The position numbers and the translations under genes were made by a program. Under the pieces are notes generated by a model. The model was not told the DNA's origin. It searched no databases and worked only from the letters and a program-made list of their open reading frames with translations. A stretch of DNA of 64,000 bases from Eonycteris spelaea (Eukaryota; Chordata; Mammalia; Chiroptera; Pteropodidae), in the NCBI GenBank assembly GCA_003508835.1, contig PUFA01000007.1:14035001-14099000 (forward strand), in the 5' to 3' direction. Within the stretch, counting starts at the first letter, position 1. Every line of letters begins with the position of its first letter. Shown in pieces: positions 16,989 to 30,705 of the stretch.

Positions 16989-18059
16989 CTAGAGTACCAA
17001 GACCCAGAATTAGGGCCTATTTAGATTCTGCTTAACTGTAATAGAGGCTTATAATTTCATGAACTGGAACTTTATCCTCCTCATGATATCCAATTAGCCT
17101 AAAATATCACAGTGCTCGAATAAGGTGAGTGTGGCTCTAAAAGAAGGTAAAGAAATATTAGAGAAGGAAAACAAATCACCCTTAATCCTCCCATGGGAAT
17201 ATCACTGTGTTCATTTCTGCTTATGCCTTAAGTCTCTGCACCAGAAACTTTTGGACTACGTGGCAGGAGTCTGGGAAGACCACTGCCAACATGAACATGA
17301 GAACTCAGAATAGCAAATATCCAGACCCAACCGAGCGGACATCAGTGGAACAAATCAACAGATTCCAAACGATATTAAGCTTCAGACACCTGGGCATTTC
17401 ATTATGAATTGGAAAATCCATTATTCAGACAGAGGATGCCAAGAAATGATAATGAAACAACGGGAGGTTTTCTTTTTGAAGCATCTCATCGTTTGCAACT
17501 CCAAGGGCACACCCAACATCATTTTGAGGTTGTCTCTGGAAAAGGGTTTAATCAGGGTTCAAGCTCCCTCTCGAGACACCAGGGGCCTCTGTTGTCCATC
17601 AAAGGGCAGTGACTTTTTCTCCTCTTTTCTAGATGCCATTTATGAAAACTGTCATGTCTAAGTAGAAGAATGCTTCTGAAAGCACAGATTTCCAACTTGC
17701 TTTTTTAGGCACTGAAAAGAAAAGGGGAGCAGATTTCTTTACAATAATAAAATTCTAGGTTTCTAGAGGAGCCCCCTCAGCTCCAGACTAAATCCTAAAC
17801 TGGTTTAACCAAGTCCGGACCATCGGTGAGACCAAGTACAGCATCCTGGGCTTGGGAGGGACCTGAATTTATATAATTTCACATATAAGGAAAGGAAGCC
17901 CCTAGGAGGTGTGTGGTTTGTATTGCTTTTTCCATATTGCTCTCATTCCATACTTGGCCTGTTACAGTAAAGATACTTCCTCTAGGTGGGACCTACAGAA
18001 CCCATCTGTGCTGTTCCCCTGCAAATACAGAGCTAGCGTTGGGTTTAGAGACCTCCATT

Positions 18060-18350
18060 TCCCTTGGACCCATCTGGGTCATAGGAGGTTAGCAGTGTGC
18101 TGTGATTATCATTGGTGGTTCTAGAATTGAAGGAACTGGGTTCAAATCCCAGCTCTGCAGCTTATTAACCACACAACCTTGGGCGACTTACTTAACCTTC
18201 TTGTGTTTGGATTTCTTTATCAGTTAAAAAAAAAAAAAGCAGAATAATCATATCTCACTCACAGGATCCTCAGGAACCAATAAATAAAAAGCACTTAGAA
18301 ATGGCCAGGCACATTGCAATCCTCTAATGAATGTGCATTATTATTCTTAT
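18060..18350 (+). repeat. MIR SINE (plus)
   Basis: 'actgggttcaaatcccagct' and 'cttgggcgacttacttaacc' are close to the MIR core; an A13 run sits in the middle; the 3' end reads 'atggccaggcacattgc'. Confidence 0.92.
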
Positions 18351-19349
18351 TGGGGAAATCTCCACAAGGTGAGGCTACTTTGCAATGAAAACTTCCCTAA
18401 AGCCCCAAGAGCTGAACGGTGGGAATTCTCAGCCATTTCCCTGACAGGCATGGAGCACCAGGAAAGGGGAACTTCTCAAGTTCCAACGACCTTGGTTTCA
18501 ACCGTTTTATTACAACATCGGTTGCTTCTGTTATGAGTCACTCTTACACATCCCTTACACTGTGGCCTCATTGTCTGGTTACCTCTTGGTTGTGTGTGAA
18601 AACTCCTATAAAGAAAATGCTTCCTGGCAGTCGGTCCCCTCTCTGTCCTCCACCCAATCGTGCCCTCATGGGCGGAGTGTCTGTGCAGTTCTAAGTCCTG
18701 CAGTGCCTCTCTAGGCAGCCATCTTCCCTCAATCCCTTTATCTCTTTCTGTGTTTCTTGTTCTTCCCCTCCCCGGCTCACGTCTCTAGGGCTGGCTCTTG
18801 GATACTGTGCAAGGCCCTGCACACATATCATCACAGCAGAGCCGCACAGCAGCCCTGCACAGTTCATATGGTAGGACCTGCTTTCCACACAAGGAAACCA
18901 TGGATCCAATGGGTGGAGAAAGGTAGGATCACAAAGCCTGAACACGGTCCGCTGGGATGCGAACACTTGTCTGCGTGATTCTAATGCCCTGCTGGTTCCT
19001 GGTGTCCCTTGATCCCTCCCCGCAGTGAAAGCTCAATGAAGTAATGAATCTCAATCACTTGGTTACTGGTCCATTCCCCTATGTTTAAGTTCTCATCTAA
19101 TGGTGTGAACTTGATGCAAAGTGCAGTTGCATTCGGGGACCAGAATTCACCTTTGCTTGGCTTCAAAAGAAGGGACTTCATTAAGGAGAACTTTCCATCT
19201 CTGGTTTTAAAGCAAGGGAGGTTGGCAGTCGGACATGCACTCTGTTAAGACATGATTTGGAAGTCTTTGTACTTTGATCTGAAACATGTTTCCTCTCATT
19301 ACGTCACTGTTACATTTTTCTTTCACATTTAAGAGCATTGTATTTTATT

Positions 19350-19490
19350 GAGCATGATGACAGTAGTAATACTAGTAGCTAACATTTATTGGCAGGTGAC
19401 TGTATAGAAGGCACAATGCTCTCAATCCTCCCAGAACTGCGATTATTGTCCCCTTTATACAGATAGGAAACTGAGGCTCCCCTATAGTAC
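19350..19490 (-). repeat. MIR SINE (minus)
   Basis: 'gctaacatttattggcagg' then 'gtcccctttatacagatagg' and 'aaactgaggctcc'. It abuts the MaLR LTR. Confidence 0.8.
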
Positions 19491-19494
19491 TGTT

Positions 19495-19832
19495 ATAGGC
19501 TGAGTTGTGCTTCCCCTAAATTTATTTGTTGAAACCCTACTCTCCATGGTCTTTGGGAGGTAATTAGTCAGGAGAGTAGAGGTCTCAAGATGAAATTAGT
19601 GCCCTTGTAAGAAGAGACATAAGAAAGTTCTCTTCACACACCAAGGAAAGGACACGTGAGCAAACAGGGATAAAGAAATCCATATGCAAGCCAGGAAGAG
19701 GGCATTTATCAGGAGATGAATCTGCCAGCACCTTGATCTTGAACTTCCCAGCCTCCAGAACTGTGAGAAACAAATGTGTGCTGTTTGAGCCATCCAGTCT
19801 GTGCTATTTTGTTATAGTAGCCTGATCTGACA
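19495..19832 (+). mobile_element. ERVL-MaLR LTR (MST/MLT1 type), solo, decayed
   Basis: Begins 'gttataggctgagttgtgct' and 'tatttgttgaaaccctac', and ends with 'caccttgatcttgaacttcc', 'cagcctccagaactgtgaga' and 'tattttgttatagtagcctg', the MaLR LTR order. No internal retroviral genes are present. It is a solo LTR without coding capacity. Confidence 0.85.
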
Positions 19833-19834
19833 AA

Positions 19835-19905
19835 GGCAATTTACTTAACTTATAGGGTGGTTGTGAGAATTAGATAAATTAATGTGTGCAAGTAGGTGTG
19901 ATCTT
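19835..19905 (+). repeat. MIR fragment (plus)
   Basis: 'gggtggttgtgagaattaga' and 'taaattaatgtgtgcaagta' match the middle of MIR; it follows the LTR directly. Confidence 0.55.
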
Positions 19906-20129
19906 AAAATTTATGGAAAAGCAATGTGTTTTTAATGACCTCTTGGGAAAGTGTTCTTTCTGAATTTTTTAAACAATGAATACATATGGTAAAAATAGCT
20001 GTAGTAAAAACAAAAACATTTGCTATTTATTTGTAATAAAATGTTTTATGTTGTATTGAGGAATCTCTTCCTTCCAGTATTTCAACATTTCTTCCATCAC
20101 CCCCTGTAATGCTGAAGGGAGCATATTTT

Positions 20130-20330
20130 AATGAGGGAAAAACTAGAACCAGAGTCAGATGACATTGGCCCCAGTTACACTCCTGCTGGCTCAATACTAA
20201 TGCTGTAGCCGTGGACAAGCTTCCAAGCCCCTTGAAGCCTGTGCTTCCTCATCTATTAAATGGGCACAGAAATAACTGTCTTGCAACATCACAGAGTTGG
20301 TAGAATTCAAACATTATCACGTTTCCAAAG
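20130..20330 (+). repeat. MIR SINE (plus)
   Basis: 'gtagccgtggacaagcttcc', 'gcttcctcatctattaaatg' and 'ggcacagaaataactgtctt' fit MIR, diverged. Confidence 0.6.
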
Positions 20331-20556
20331 CAATGTCATAGCACAACACAAACAGAAGGCACTGGAATAATCCTGCTTCTCTCCCGTCACGAATTTTTCC
20401 CTTTGAGTCTGCCAATAATTCCTTTTCTCATATTTATTTCATCATTCTTCTGCCAGGAGAACTGAAACTCAAGTGGCCCCCGTGTCAAATGGTGTTGGTG
20501 TGGAAGGGGATGGGGTAAAGGGTTGTTGCAGTGCTTCACTCTACCCTCCTCGCTCA

Positions 20557-20823
<267 letters not shown>

Positions 20824-22637
20824 TCACTGTAGAGAAGCAGGACAAAGCATAAACTAAAATGCCACCACAAAGCTTTTGTTCTTTTGTTCCATCAAACAAT
20901 ACAACATGCAAAAAAGCAGTGTCTGGAGCCAAATTGAAAACGTCAATTTGGAGGCTCAAATTCAATCTTATTAAGATGCTAATAGGCAGCAAAATATATT
21001 TATTGGTTCTGGTTTTTGAGATCGACTCAGAGCTTCAGGCCTCTTCTTCCTTTGCTCATTGTTTCCATCATGGATTAATATTGAAGCCCATATAATTGAC
21101 CACATTAATTGGGGCGCAAGAAAAAAAATGTGTCAAAACAGAATCAGCTATCCACAGTGAAATGCAATGGAGAATTTTTGAATGACCCATAATTTCATGC
21201 TAGAAATGCTATTTCTAACTAAATGACTACATGAGTTGTTTAGCCCCTGGGAATTGCCTTAAGCGGGGCCTGCTAATTTGAGAACGCTGAACAAAGATGT
21301 TAAACACCATTCAGCCTGAACCCGAGTTTCTAGCAATTCACTGGGGGCCCTAACAGACAGTCTAACTTCCTGGCCAACTCTACAGTCTCTCCACTGACAT
21401 CAAGCAGACAAGCATGTGATTTGAAGCTAATCAAAGACCCGGTATGAAGTGACTTCACCTCCACTCCTCCCAGGCGTGGGCTGGGAATTCATGACCACAT
21501 GACCCAGCCTCAAATATCAGAACTCTGTCCTGTTCCTGTGTCTTCTAAAACAGGAGACCTATAAGGACAAGGATTACCGAAGGCCAGAATATTACTTCCA
21601 TGTGGGTAGAGGTGTGTAGGAGTGTAGGTGAATTGACTTCAAGGTTTAAGTAAGGAAAGTCATGCTGGACACTCAGACTGCCATGGGAGTGTTTTGTGGT
21701 CTATTCTCTCTCTCTCTCTCTCTTTTTTCCTATTCAAACCTCTAAAGCAGAAAGCACTCTTTTCTCTCTTGCATGTACAACTTTAGTCATAGTTCCTCCT
21801 TCTACGAGTCAGAATCAGGGCTTTGGCTGAGCTGGACACAGACACCTGCAGAGGTCTCAGTTGCTCAGAGAGTGGGAGAGGACCATCAGTTTCAGAGAAG
21901 CTACACGAAATGCAGATTCCAGGGCCTACTAAGAACCAAGGAATTGAAAACTCTAAAATTTGAGTTACTTAAATATGCATTTTATCAAACCACTGACCAG
22001 GAAGCTCCTAACACAACTGTAGGGAAGCTAGAGTTATCTTGCAAAACATTCTTTGTGATATCAGGTCAGAGGTCTATCTCACCCACCTCCTTGGTCTTAG
22101 GTAGGGAGAAAAAAATGAATGTTTAGCGACCTCTCATTACTCGAACCTTATAAATGCAGGGAGATAAGTTAGGGGTCTGGCCTCATTTGCATGTGGAGAT
22201 GCCATCATACCTGGCTTGCTACCCAGTTTTTTTAATGAGAAATTAGCATCCCTTTACTTCACTCACCCCTGCGCCTTCTCCACCCCGCCTTTTCCTAGGA
22301 CTCCCCTTGAAGGGTTGCCAGGACATCATGACTGATCTGAAATGGCTGCTCAGTTGTGGTTTTGGCCGGGGTTATCAATGATATCACTCTAAGGTCATCT
22401 CTGAGAGGACTAGAATATGTTCATTTTTATTATTGCATCCATTTTTCTAAAATATCATCAAAGGGGTCTTTAGACAATTAATAAGATTGGGGAAAATAAC
22501 TGATAAGGCCTGAGAATATTCTCAATTACTATACTGAACATTTTGTGTCTTAAAAACCCATATACACCCAACCAATTCCAACTGGGACTTGAACATCTTA
22601 ACTCTTCCCTGTCTTTTCCACATTCTGATATTGTCAT

Positions 22638-22668
22638 TTGTTTGTTTGTTTGTTTGTTTGTTTTGTTT
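22638..22668. repeat. (TTTG)n microsatellite
   Basis: Tandem TTTG units followed by a T-rich end. Confidence 0.9.
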
Positions 22669-23479
22669 TTTGGCTCCTGCCTCAATGACCATATAACAGT
22701 CTTCAAATGTTGCTAAGAATAACTATTAGATACTTGAGAGTCTTTTTTTCTTTCCTGATCAGTGTTAACATCATGTACCAAAGTTGGAGGGAGGCAGAGA
22801 GGTGTGTCCCACACCATTCCCCTTCCATGTGCCTCCCTCACACCCGTTGAGAAAAGGAAGTCAACCCTTCTTCACATTTCCATTCAGTCCAAGGTCGAAG
22901 GAGGTGGAGAGGATGTTTATCTCGCTGTTCTGGGGCTTTGTGTTTTTTCCCTCCAGTTATGATGGCAAAGTTCATTGTTAGCATGGTGACTCCTGCCACA
23001 CTGACTTTTTTTCTTGTGTTCTTTCTTTTCTTTTCTTTCTTTCTTTCTTTTTTTTTTTTTTTAAAAATCCCACATCCACATTTTAACTAAAGATTAAAAC
23101 CACATTTTTTTCTCTTTTTTCCAAATGAAATACAGGGTAAAGAGGAGAAATGGGCCTAATATTTGTGGTTTCAGCCTAATAATGCAAGCACTTGTCTGAT
23201 TTAAATACAAATTCAGGCCATCCATAAGTCTTTAAGATTTACCTTGTCTTATAAAGGTATCGGGATAATTGTCTACTCATTCAAAGAAAAGAAAACAATC
23301 ATATTTTTGAAAAAGTTGAAAGATCAACCATAAAGGTATTGGAAGAAACTATAATGTTTTATCAACTTTCATGGAGATGTCCTTGAGGAAAATCAAAATT
23401 CTAAATACTAAAGGAAAATATTGATAGCTTCTACAATGTACAAATTAAAATTTTCTTTTGGCAAAAAGTATTGTAAATT

Positions 23480-24200
23480 TTAAGATAAGTGTCAAGTAGA
23501 GAGAGACAGCATTTATAACATGTGACACATTAGTTAATATTGTGATACATATTATGATACATAATAGAAGAGAGGTGAAAACCAATCAGGAAAGGGGAAA
23601 TACCCCAACAGGAAATTAAGATCCAAAACAATTCACAGAGTGGGGAAGGGAGGGCAGGATGGTCAATAAGAAGACAAAAAAAGATGCTTCCCCTTACTTG
23701 TAATCAGAGAAATGCAAGTTCAATGAGATCATTTTTCATTAATAAGACTGGAAAGTATTAAAGTGACTGATAATAGGCAGTGCTGGTGAGCACGTGGTGT
23801 AAGACATACTCTTACACCCATGGGGACTTAAAGTAATGTACTTTCCTAAATAGCAATCTGGTGATATGTTTTAACACCATCAGTGTGCATACCATTGGAC
23901 ATTTCACGTCTAGAAATTTATCCTGAGGGGTCACCCAACAAACTTTCAGAGATGTATTTCCAAGGATGCTAATCACAGTTGTTTAATAGACATGTCACAT
24001 TGGGGATGGGGTTGCAATGTAGTACATACACTGCACTATCAGCAGTTTTAAAAGTAGTTGAGAGATCTATATTGACAGATATAACTTTTATGATATGTTG
24101 ACCAGTGAAAAACAACATTTATAATTATCTGTATATAGCAAGAACTGGGAAGATATATAACTGAAGATTAAATAAAAGGTTACTACCAATTATCACTGGA
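23480..24200 (+). mobile_element. Old L1 LINE fragment (ORF2 end / 3' region), decayed
   Basis: 'gtaatcagagaaatgcaagt', 'tagcaatctggtgatatgtt', 'cgtctagaaatttatcctga' and 'gatgtatttccaaggatgc' reproduce the L1 ORF2 terminal order seen in L1M elements. Reading frames are broken. Confidence 0.75.
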
Positions 24201-25603
24201 TAATAGAATAATGAGTGATGTTCGTCTTCATCTTCAAAACTTTATTCACTGTCTAAACTTTTTCACAATGAGCAAAAATCATGCTCATAACCAGAGAACA
24301 AAAATAAAACTAAACGTAATTGTTTTCATGTTCAGAGAAAAAAAGATTTACGTTTTCTCCAAAGAGAGAGGATTTTATGGCAAGAGCTACTTAGCCATAC
24401 AAAATTTCTAGGCCCAAAAAAGAAAAAAAAAATTTTGGAGAAATTCCCTTGGGAGACTAAATGGAGAATCTAGATCCCTAGGAGTGTATATATTTCAGAT
24501 TTTTCTAAAACCCCACATTCTACTAGTACAAATTCTCATTGATTGGCCAGGCAGAAATATAATTTGCCTTTCCAGGAAGTCACTACTCTTTGCCTTTTAG
24601 GTCACTTAAGAAAAACCTGACCGTCTGCTTTGTAGCCTTAGAACAGCAGTCACCCTGTGTCACAGAGTGGTCACGTCTCTGGCAGTGTTATGGTCCAGGG
24701 CTCTGGAATAAAGATCTGCGGGCTGTGACTCCAGACATGATGTTGAGCTATGTGGGTTTTCTCACTTCCCTGCCACCTGCTTTATGCCCTCAGTCTTAGT
24801 TTGTGACCTAAGGGTGCATGTGCAGAAACACAAACCACAATACAGGCTGAAAGAAGAAAACTCCTTTAGTCTTTGAAATTCTAAATCGCCAGGCCTGTCT
24901 TATGTATTTGTTTTTGTTAAATTTAGTTCAGAGTGATATCAAAAAACTTCTTTTCTCCGGAGTCCTTGCTGGCTTCTGGGGTACCAAAACTAAGTAATGA
25001 AGGAGGAACTGACTCTCAATGTTAAGTCAAATCAACGGCAGCCTGATTTCCTCAAAATCAGTGGGGCAGAATGATCCATTAGCTATTCACGAGTAAGTCA
25101 AAGACTTGTCTAACTCCTGGTTTGCTTGGAAAATCTTACCAAACACACCGCTTGCCCCATAAAAGCTCATCTCTCACTTTTGAAAAATTACTTCAGTAGA
25201 GTGATATTTTGTGACAGCATTTTTCAAATCACAGGTGGAAGAATTTCTTAAATAGGGTAACATCCTGCTATACCCTTTCAGAAAACATTTAAAACTAACC
25301 CAGACTAATGTGATATGTGGCAAATTAGGCATGTAAATTAAGAGCGTATATACATCCTGGAAATTGAATGTGAGACCGTATTTCAAACACAGTTGCATAC
25401 TGACAAATATGTTCATCAGAAAGATCAGAAGTTTCTAGAAGGAGCCAAAAATACAAAGCGTTCACCTGTTTCAAAAGTATTTTCATAGTATGTGAAAAGC
25501 GTTCTCACTGAGCTTTGCAATGAGAGGACCTTGAAAAGGAGGAAGTGGCAAAGAGGATAAAAGACTAAGCAGAGAGAAAGGTGATTTTTTTTGTGTTCTC
25601 TAC

Positions 25604-25837
25604 CTGGAAGCGGTACCCAGGGCAGTGATCCAAGCTTGAAAAATGCCAGCAAAAAAAGAGAAAGGGTTTTTCCTTGTCACTAGAAAGTAAATCAAGGGGA
25701 GAAAAATGCCCCCGTGGATGATGAGGCCCACAATTACTGTGATCATGTACATCCCCAGTTGCCGAGCAACCACTTCTAAGTCCTTGATTGCAATGATCTT
25801 CCCACAGATAAGGCAGGCAATACCCAGGGGAGAGTAC
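25604..25837 (-). CDS. SLC1A2: SLC1A2 exon 7: TM5 end, TM6 and most of HP1
   Basis: 234 nt: last base of W286, then Y287 to S363 and two bases of S364. Encodes [20 protein letters not shown] (TM5 and linker), [20 protein letters not shown] (TM6) and the HP1 hairpin [22 protein letters not shown]1 gates the intracellular side of the binding site and its serine-rich tip continues into exon 8. Differences from human are conservative (V/I, L/V). The acceptor reads TTTTTCAG after a T-rich tract that includes a long T run; donor CCAG|GTAGAG. Confidence 0.97.
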
Positions 25838-26346
25838 CTGAAAAACAGAAGCAAAAAGAAAAAAAAAAAAAACACCAAAGAAATCATTATGGGATTCAGA
25901 ACTTAAATCTGGGCCCTCCTGTTACTGCCTGCATCCTGCTGAAAACCCTTTGGATTTATTTCTGTACAGAGTTTTGATGAAAGAGGGCCATGAGGTTCAG
26001 TAGATGCCGCATTTTACTTCAGTCTAACTGCATTATCTGAAATCTGTTTCATGGACATGCTGTCCCCTGCTCTGATGAAAGACCAAAGGCAAACTTAGTT
26101 GTTCGGATGTTTTTTAGAAATAGTGGAGACAGCTTTACCACCTCTTAGTAAGCACCAAGCTAAAGGTTGGTTATATCTTGCGAATCTTATTTGATTTGTC
26201 TTTCCACAGCTCCTTCCTTGAAAATTGGGAAGAAATTGTGAGCTTCTCAGAAGGCTCATTAGAGTTTCACCAAGCTATAAACTGGTGTTTGTAAATTTCC
26301 TTTGTTTTTGCCTTGGAAGATAGAAAATATATATACATATATGTTG

Positions 26347-26349
<3 letters not shown>

Positions 26350-26398
<49 letters not shown>
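26350..26398. repeat. (GA)n microsatellite
   Basis: About 24 uninterrupted AG units, preceded by a short AT-rich run. Confidence 0.97.
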
Positions 26399-26400
<2 letters not shown>

Positions 26401-26489
26401 AGAAAACCATCTTGAACCAAAGGATACATTTAGAGAAATGTGGTTTTATCCCTTCTAAGTCTGGAAGTATTTTTTCCATACTTACTCTA

Positions 26490-26700
26490 ACAATAATGCT
26501 GGCTCTCCCCACATGTCACCTCATTTAATTCTTACTCCAATCTTAAACTCGAGATAGGTATCATTATTCCTATTTGGCAAATGAGGAAATTGAGATTGGG
26601 AAAAGTTAAATAGTTGGCACAAGACCATGAAAGCAGTAACAGAACAATCTCAGGTCTGTGAAGCTCTGAGACTGGGTTTTTCCCTACCAAGCCAAACTGC
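26490..26700 (-). repeat. MIR SINE (minus)
   Basis: 'cacctcatttaattcttact', 'ataggtatcattattcctat', 'ttggcaaatgaggaaattga' and 'agttaaatagttggcacaag' in reverse-MIR order. Confidence 0.85.
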
Positions 26701-28869
26701 TTCCCTTTAATTAGCCATTGTAGCTCTTTGTAGGTAAGCAGACAATTTACTATATGCCAATTTATCCTATAGAAATTTATCTTATATTTCTATATTATCA
26801 TTATTTTATAGAGAGCTTGGAAACAATTTACTGTCGTCCTCACTCTTGACTGAGTAAGCTAACCACGTTCTTTCTCGTCTCAAGTGTATTTTTCATATGT
26901 TTGGTAACATCCGTTTTTTATTGCCCAATCTGGTGTTGTTGGAGCATGACCTTGTTCAGCCTGCAACACTTTCTGACTAAAATGAAAATGTCTGTGGGAA
27001 GCTTGAGACCTTATTAAGAATTCTGAATGTAGGTGAGAGAAAGACCGGGGAAAAAGAAATCCTGGGATAAGCTCCCAACTGGAATAAGGGAGTCAGGAAA
27101 GGCAGGGGGCACCTATGCCCGATGTGGTATTTTATTTTTGCATTTGTACCTGCACAGCCCCTTCCCAGGCTAAGAAAGAACTGTGAGGATATATGAGAGT
27201 CCTATACACAACCGCATGACACTTGCCGGCTGTGAACCTTGGTTAGTGACTCATTTCATCTTACAGGTGTGCCAGCCGAGGCTTGAAAGGCCATCTCCAA
27301 CCTCGCAGGGTTGCTGGGAGGACTACACTTTTTGACATGCATGTATGTGCACTGTCAACAACCCTGCCCACGTCCCTGTCAGCACCATGACTTCTGACTC
27401 CTGAGGAAGGATCCTGTATGTTGTTTTCATACATGTACCCCAGGTCCTCTTATCACCCACACTTAAGGAGCCAAGTCTGAGTTAAGAGGCTTTCTAAAAC
27501 ATCTCACAGGCTACTGCTGCCCAATCGTGGATGTTTTGATGAGCAAAATACTTCCTCAAGAGGAACTGTTTCCTGAAAGAGGTGATTTGTAATTGATATT
27601 AATTAGTTAAATGTTAGCTTAGCTGTTCTCATCCTTGCTGAGCATTCTAGCCTGTAGCCTGCACTTCTCCTTTCCTTGGGATGAAGGTTGGCAGTTTCAG
27701 GTCTGCTTCTGCAGGCATTAGGGAGTCATGCCATTAAACCCTTGGCTTTCCCGCCATTTTACATTCTCCTCGTGTGCCTATAGTCACAACATCTCGTAGA
27801 TCAGTGGGGTAGTCTCGGGGGCCAGCTCTTTGTTCCCTGGGATTATAAATAACTGAGCAGAATGCACCTTCTGATAATGCCAACAAGCATTTGCCTTCAT
27901 AAACTGAGAGATTAATTCTTTCCATAGCACCAATCGCCCTTTAAAGATGTCCGGAAAAACACAAATATGATCCGTTTTGGGTGCCATCCAACTTTCCTGT
28001 TCTTTTGGGACAGGTACATTGTAGAATGGAGAGAAAACATTTTCAAGGTTCTTTGCCAAGCAAGACCAGCTACAGAGTGCCCTGGAGAACACATTTGAAC
28101 CAGGGCCAAATGGATAGGAGAAAGGTAACAGGATACCTGGAGCACTCAGCTTGCTGGGAGCAACTTGAATTCCCACTATAAATGGAGAGTGTTAGTCAAA
28201 GGTCAGAAGGTAGAGAGGTAGGGAAAATAAATACGGCAAGCAAGGGCTCTAGTTACTTAACCCAAACACTTCTGTCTCTGGAACTAGAATGAGGATTAAT
28301 TAGGACAAGGAAAGAGTATTTGTTCTATGATGTCTTTTAGGGATATTACTTCCTTGTACTTGTTTTCAAAACGAGTAGCTTAAGATGTCACTCTTGCATT
28401 TCCATATTAATTGTCTCATTGGAAATGCTACTCCATGGAAAAGAAAGGGGAAATGCTCAGGGTCCAAGGTCACCACTCAAAGCTTCTGCGCTGAAGCAAA
28501 CAATCACAGCCATAATCCAAACTACATAAGGAGGTAGAGGTCTCTAGTGTTCTGAAGCCACATGGTGCCCAGTAATCGTTGGACCAGTTTTTAAATTAGT
28601 AGGACATAAATATAGAACTAAGGGGAGAGAATGGCTTCCACATTGCCTTTAGACTGGTTGTGTTCTCAGCAATGTGCATCGTTTTCAAAGCCACTAATTC
28701 ATCCAGGACTGGCCTGTCAAATCTTTTTCTATTCTTGCCTCTGCCCACTCTGTACCACAGTCCTTGTCGTCCTAAGGTTCTCACCAAGATGCCTTCTTAG
28801 CTCTGCTCCACAAACACAAATTCATACAGTTAACATGCCCAGAACTCAGTCGGTGTCTCTGTGCATTCA

Positions 28870-29040
28870 GAAACGTGCTTCAGTATCATGTGGCCTGTCT
28901 GGTAATGCTATAGAGTCCCCGGGCCCACCACATACTTGTTTAGTTAGAATTTCCTATAGCTGGCCTTGGGGTATTAATATTTTAAATAAGTTGCCCAGGT
29001 AATTCTGATATGCTTGGAAACCAATGTTCCAAGGAATAAA
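28870..29040 (+). repeat. MER5-like hAT element (plus)
   Basis: 'cagtatcatgtggcctgtct', 'gtccccgggcccaccacata' and 'aagttgcccaggtaattctg' correspond to the MER5A core and end. Confidence 0.6.
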
Positions 29041-29564
29041 ATCTGACCTTCTGATGAAATGTAGGTATCACTTGGTTAGTCTTTGGAAACCATTTACTTT
29101 AGTTCCAATTTATTCAAGGCCTTACGTCTCAACCCACTAAGGTAACTAATTCAGGACTTTGAGGCACAGGGCAGATGGTGGGCCAGACACTTGGAGTGGA
29201 GATAAGTAGAGAGAGATAAATAGATAAATCAGTCCTGCCATAAGCTACTCTGGTTCGGTCCCACACAATTCCAAGAGCAATGCATCTGCCAGTTTGGGAT
29301 GGTCCCAAGAGAACTCAGAATCAGAAGAGTCTGTCAATAAAGAGTTAAAGATACCTTCCGATTACATCAAGATGCTTCTCAGGAAGGAACACAAATCTCC
29401 ATTTTGCCCAATCCATTTAGGAAGAGGTGTTCTGCCTGTCCAAGGAATGACTTTTGCTCCCTGAGACTTACCACATGTGGATTGGAACCTTTCATCAGGA
29501 TAGAATAAAAATCAGTTCATAAAAATCAGATCCTCCAAGCTTGTAACCTTCCAGGGACTTCTTT

Positions 29565-29925
29565 TTGCAATTAAATAAAACCCCAACTCTTCATGGTGGC
29601 CTCCAGGGCCCGGTGGGATATGCCACTTGGCCACCTCTCCAGCTTCACCGCTTTCCACCCCCACTTACCAACCAACTGTACTCCAGCCACTCCATTTCCC
29701 TGTTTATTGACTTTGTAGCAGTGATTACTATCTGAATTTTATTTGCTTCCTTTTATTTTTCCTCTTTCTCCTTTCAATGGAACATAAGCTCTATATGGGC
29801 AGGACTCTTTCTCTGTCTTATTCATCATCATATCACCAGTGCCTAAAATTATTACTGGCATTGAAGAGGTGCTCAAGAGATATTTGTGGAGTCAAAGAAT
29901 GTATGAACTGATAGATGGGTTGATG
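29565..29925 (+). repeat. L2 LINE 3' region (plus)
   Basis: 'aaaaccccaactcttcatgg', 'gtactccagccactccattt', 'cataagctctatatgggcag' and 'gtgctcaagagatatttgtg' give the complete L2 3' order. A (GGAA)n patch follows. Confidence 0.85.
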
Positions 29926-30239
29926 GGCAGATGTATGGAAGGAAGGAAGGAAGGTGGTAGTGGTGATTTAACTGGCAGGGAGAATTGGAAGAGTGAGCAG
30001 AGATTTTCACTTCTCACTTCATGTTTCTATAGTGATGAGATTATAAAAATGCCACTTTCTGTTTAAGTTTTAAGAGTAAAAAAATTTTTAAAGAACTCTG
30101 CAGAAAACAAGGGTAGGGAAATCACACTGAAATTAAGCATTTCTCTCTTTCTCTCTCTCTTTTTTTCAAATCAGAGGGCCTTGTAGGCTTCTTAAAGAAT
30201 TTATGAACACAAAGAAACAAAGGATATGAATTGAATTGA

Positions 30240-30490
30240 TGACAGTAATAGTAATCACAATATAGCAACAATAATAATACTAGTTCATATAAAGTATTTA
30301 AGAGGTCCCAGCACATAGGAAATGCCCCACAATTGCTGGTCACAATTTCACTTCTCACGGCAATTCTGTGATGTCCATTCTATGACCAGTCCATTTTACA
30401 GATCCAGGTGTGGGGTTTACAGAGTTTCTAACTTGCCTAAAGTCACACAGCTAGTCATAGGAGGATCTTGAATTCAATCCAGCCTAAAAT
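30240..30490 (-). repeat. MIR SINE (minus)
   Basis: 'cagtccattttacagatcca' and 'gcctaaagtcacacagctag' then 'tcttgaattcaatccagcc' are reverse-MIR hallmarks. Confidence 0.85.
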
Positions 30491-30499
30491 CTGTTAGGT

Positions 30500-30705
30500 A
30501 CCACTTTCCCGTAACTCTCGTTACTTAGGCTGTGCAACGCTGGCCAAGCTAACCTCTGTGCTCATTCATATCATCTGGAAAATGGGGCTAACGCAAGTAC
30601 CTGTTTTTGCTAGGTATGATTGTAAAAAATAAATGAGTTAGTGCATGTAAGGTAATTGGAAGAGTATTAAGCATATTGCAGGAATTTGGTAAATCTTAGT
30701 TATGA
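30500..30705 (+). repeat. MIR SINE (plus)
   Basis: 'atcatctggaaaatggggct' and 'aaataaatgagttagtgcat' with 'gtaaggtaattggaagagta'. It lies directly after the minus-strand MIR. Confidence 0.7.

Noticed and set aside
18120..18190. tRNA-like box B (GGTTCAAATCCC)
   Set aside because: It is the tRNA-derived core of a MIR SINE; no cloverleaf can be drawn around it.
25174..25416. 80-codon minus frame near exon 7
   Set aside because: It lies in intron 7, 188 nt past the exon 7 donor, and does not resemble any SLC1 segment.
26313..26528. Arg-Glu repeat frame
   Set aside because: Translation of a (GA)n microsatellite.
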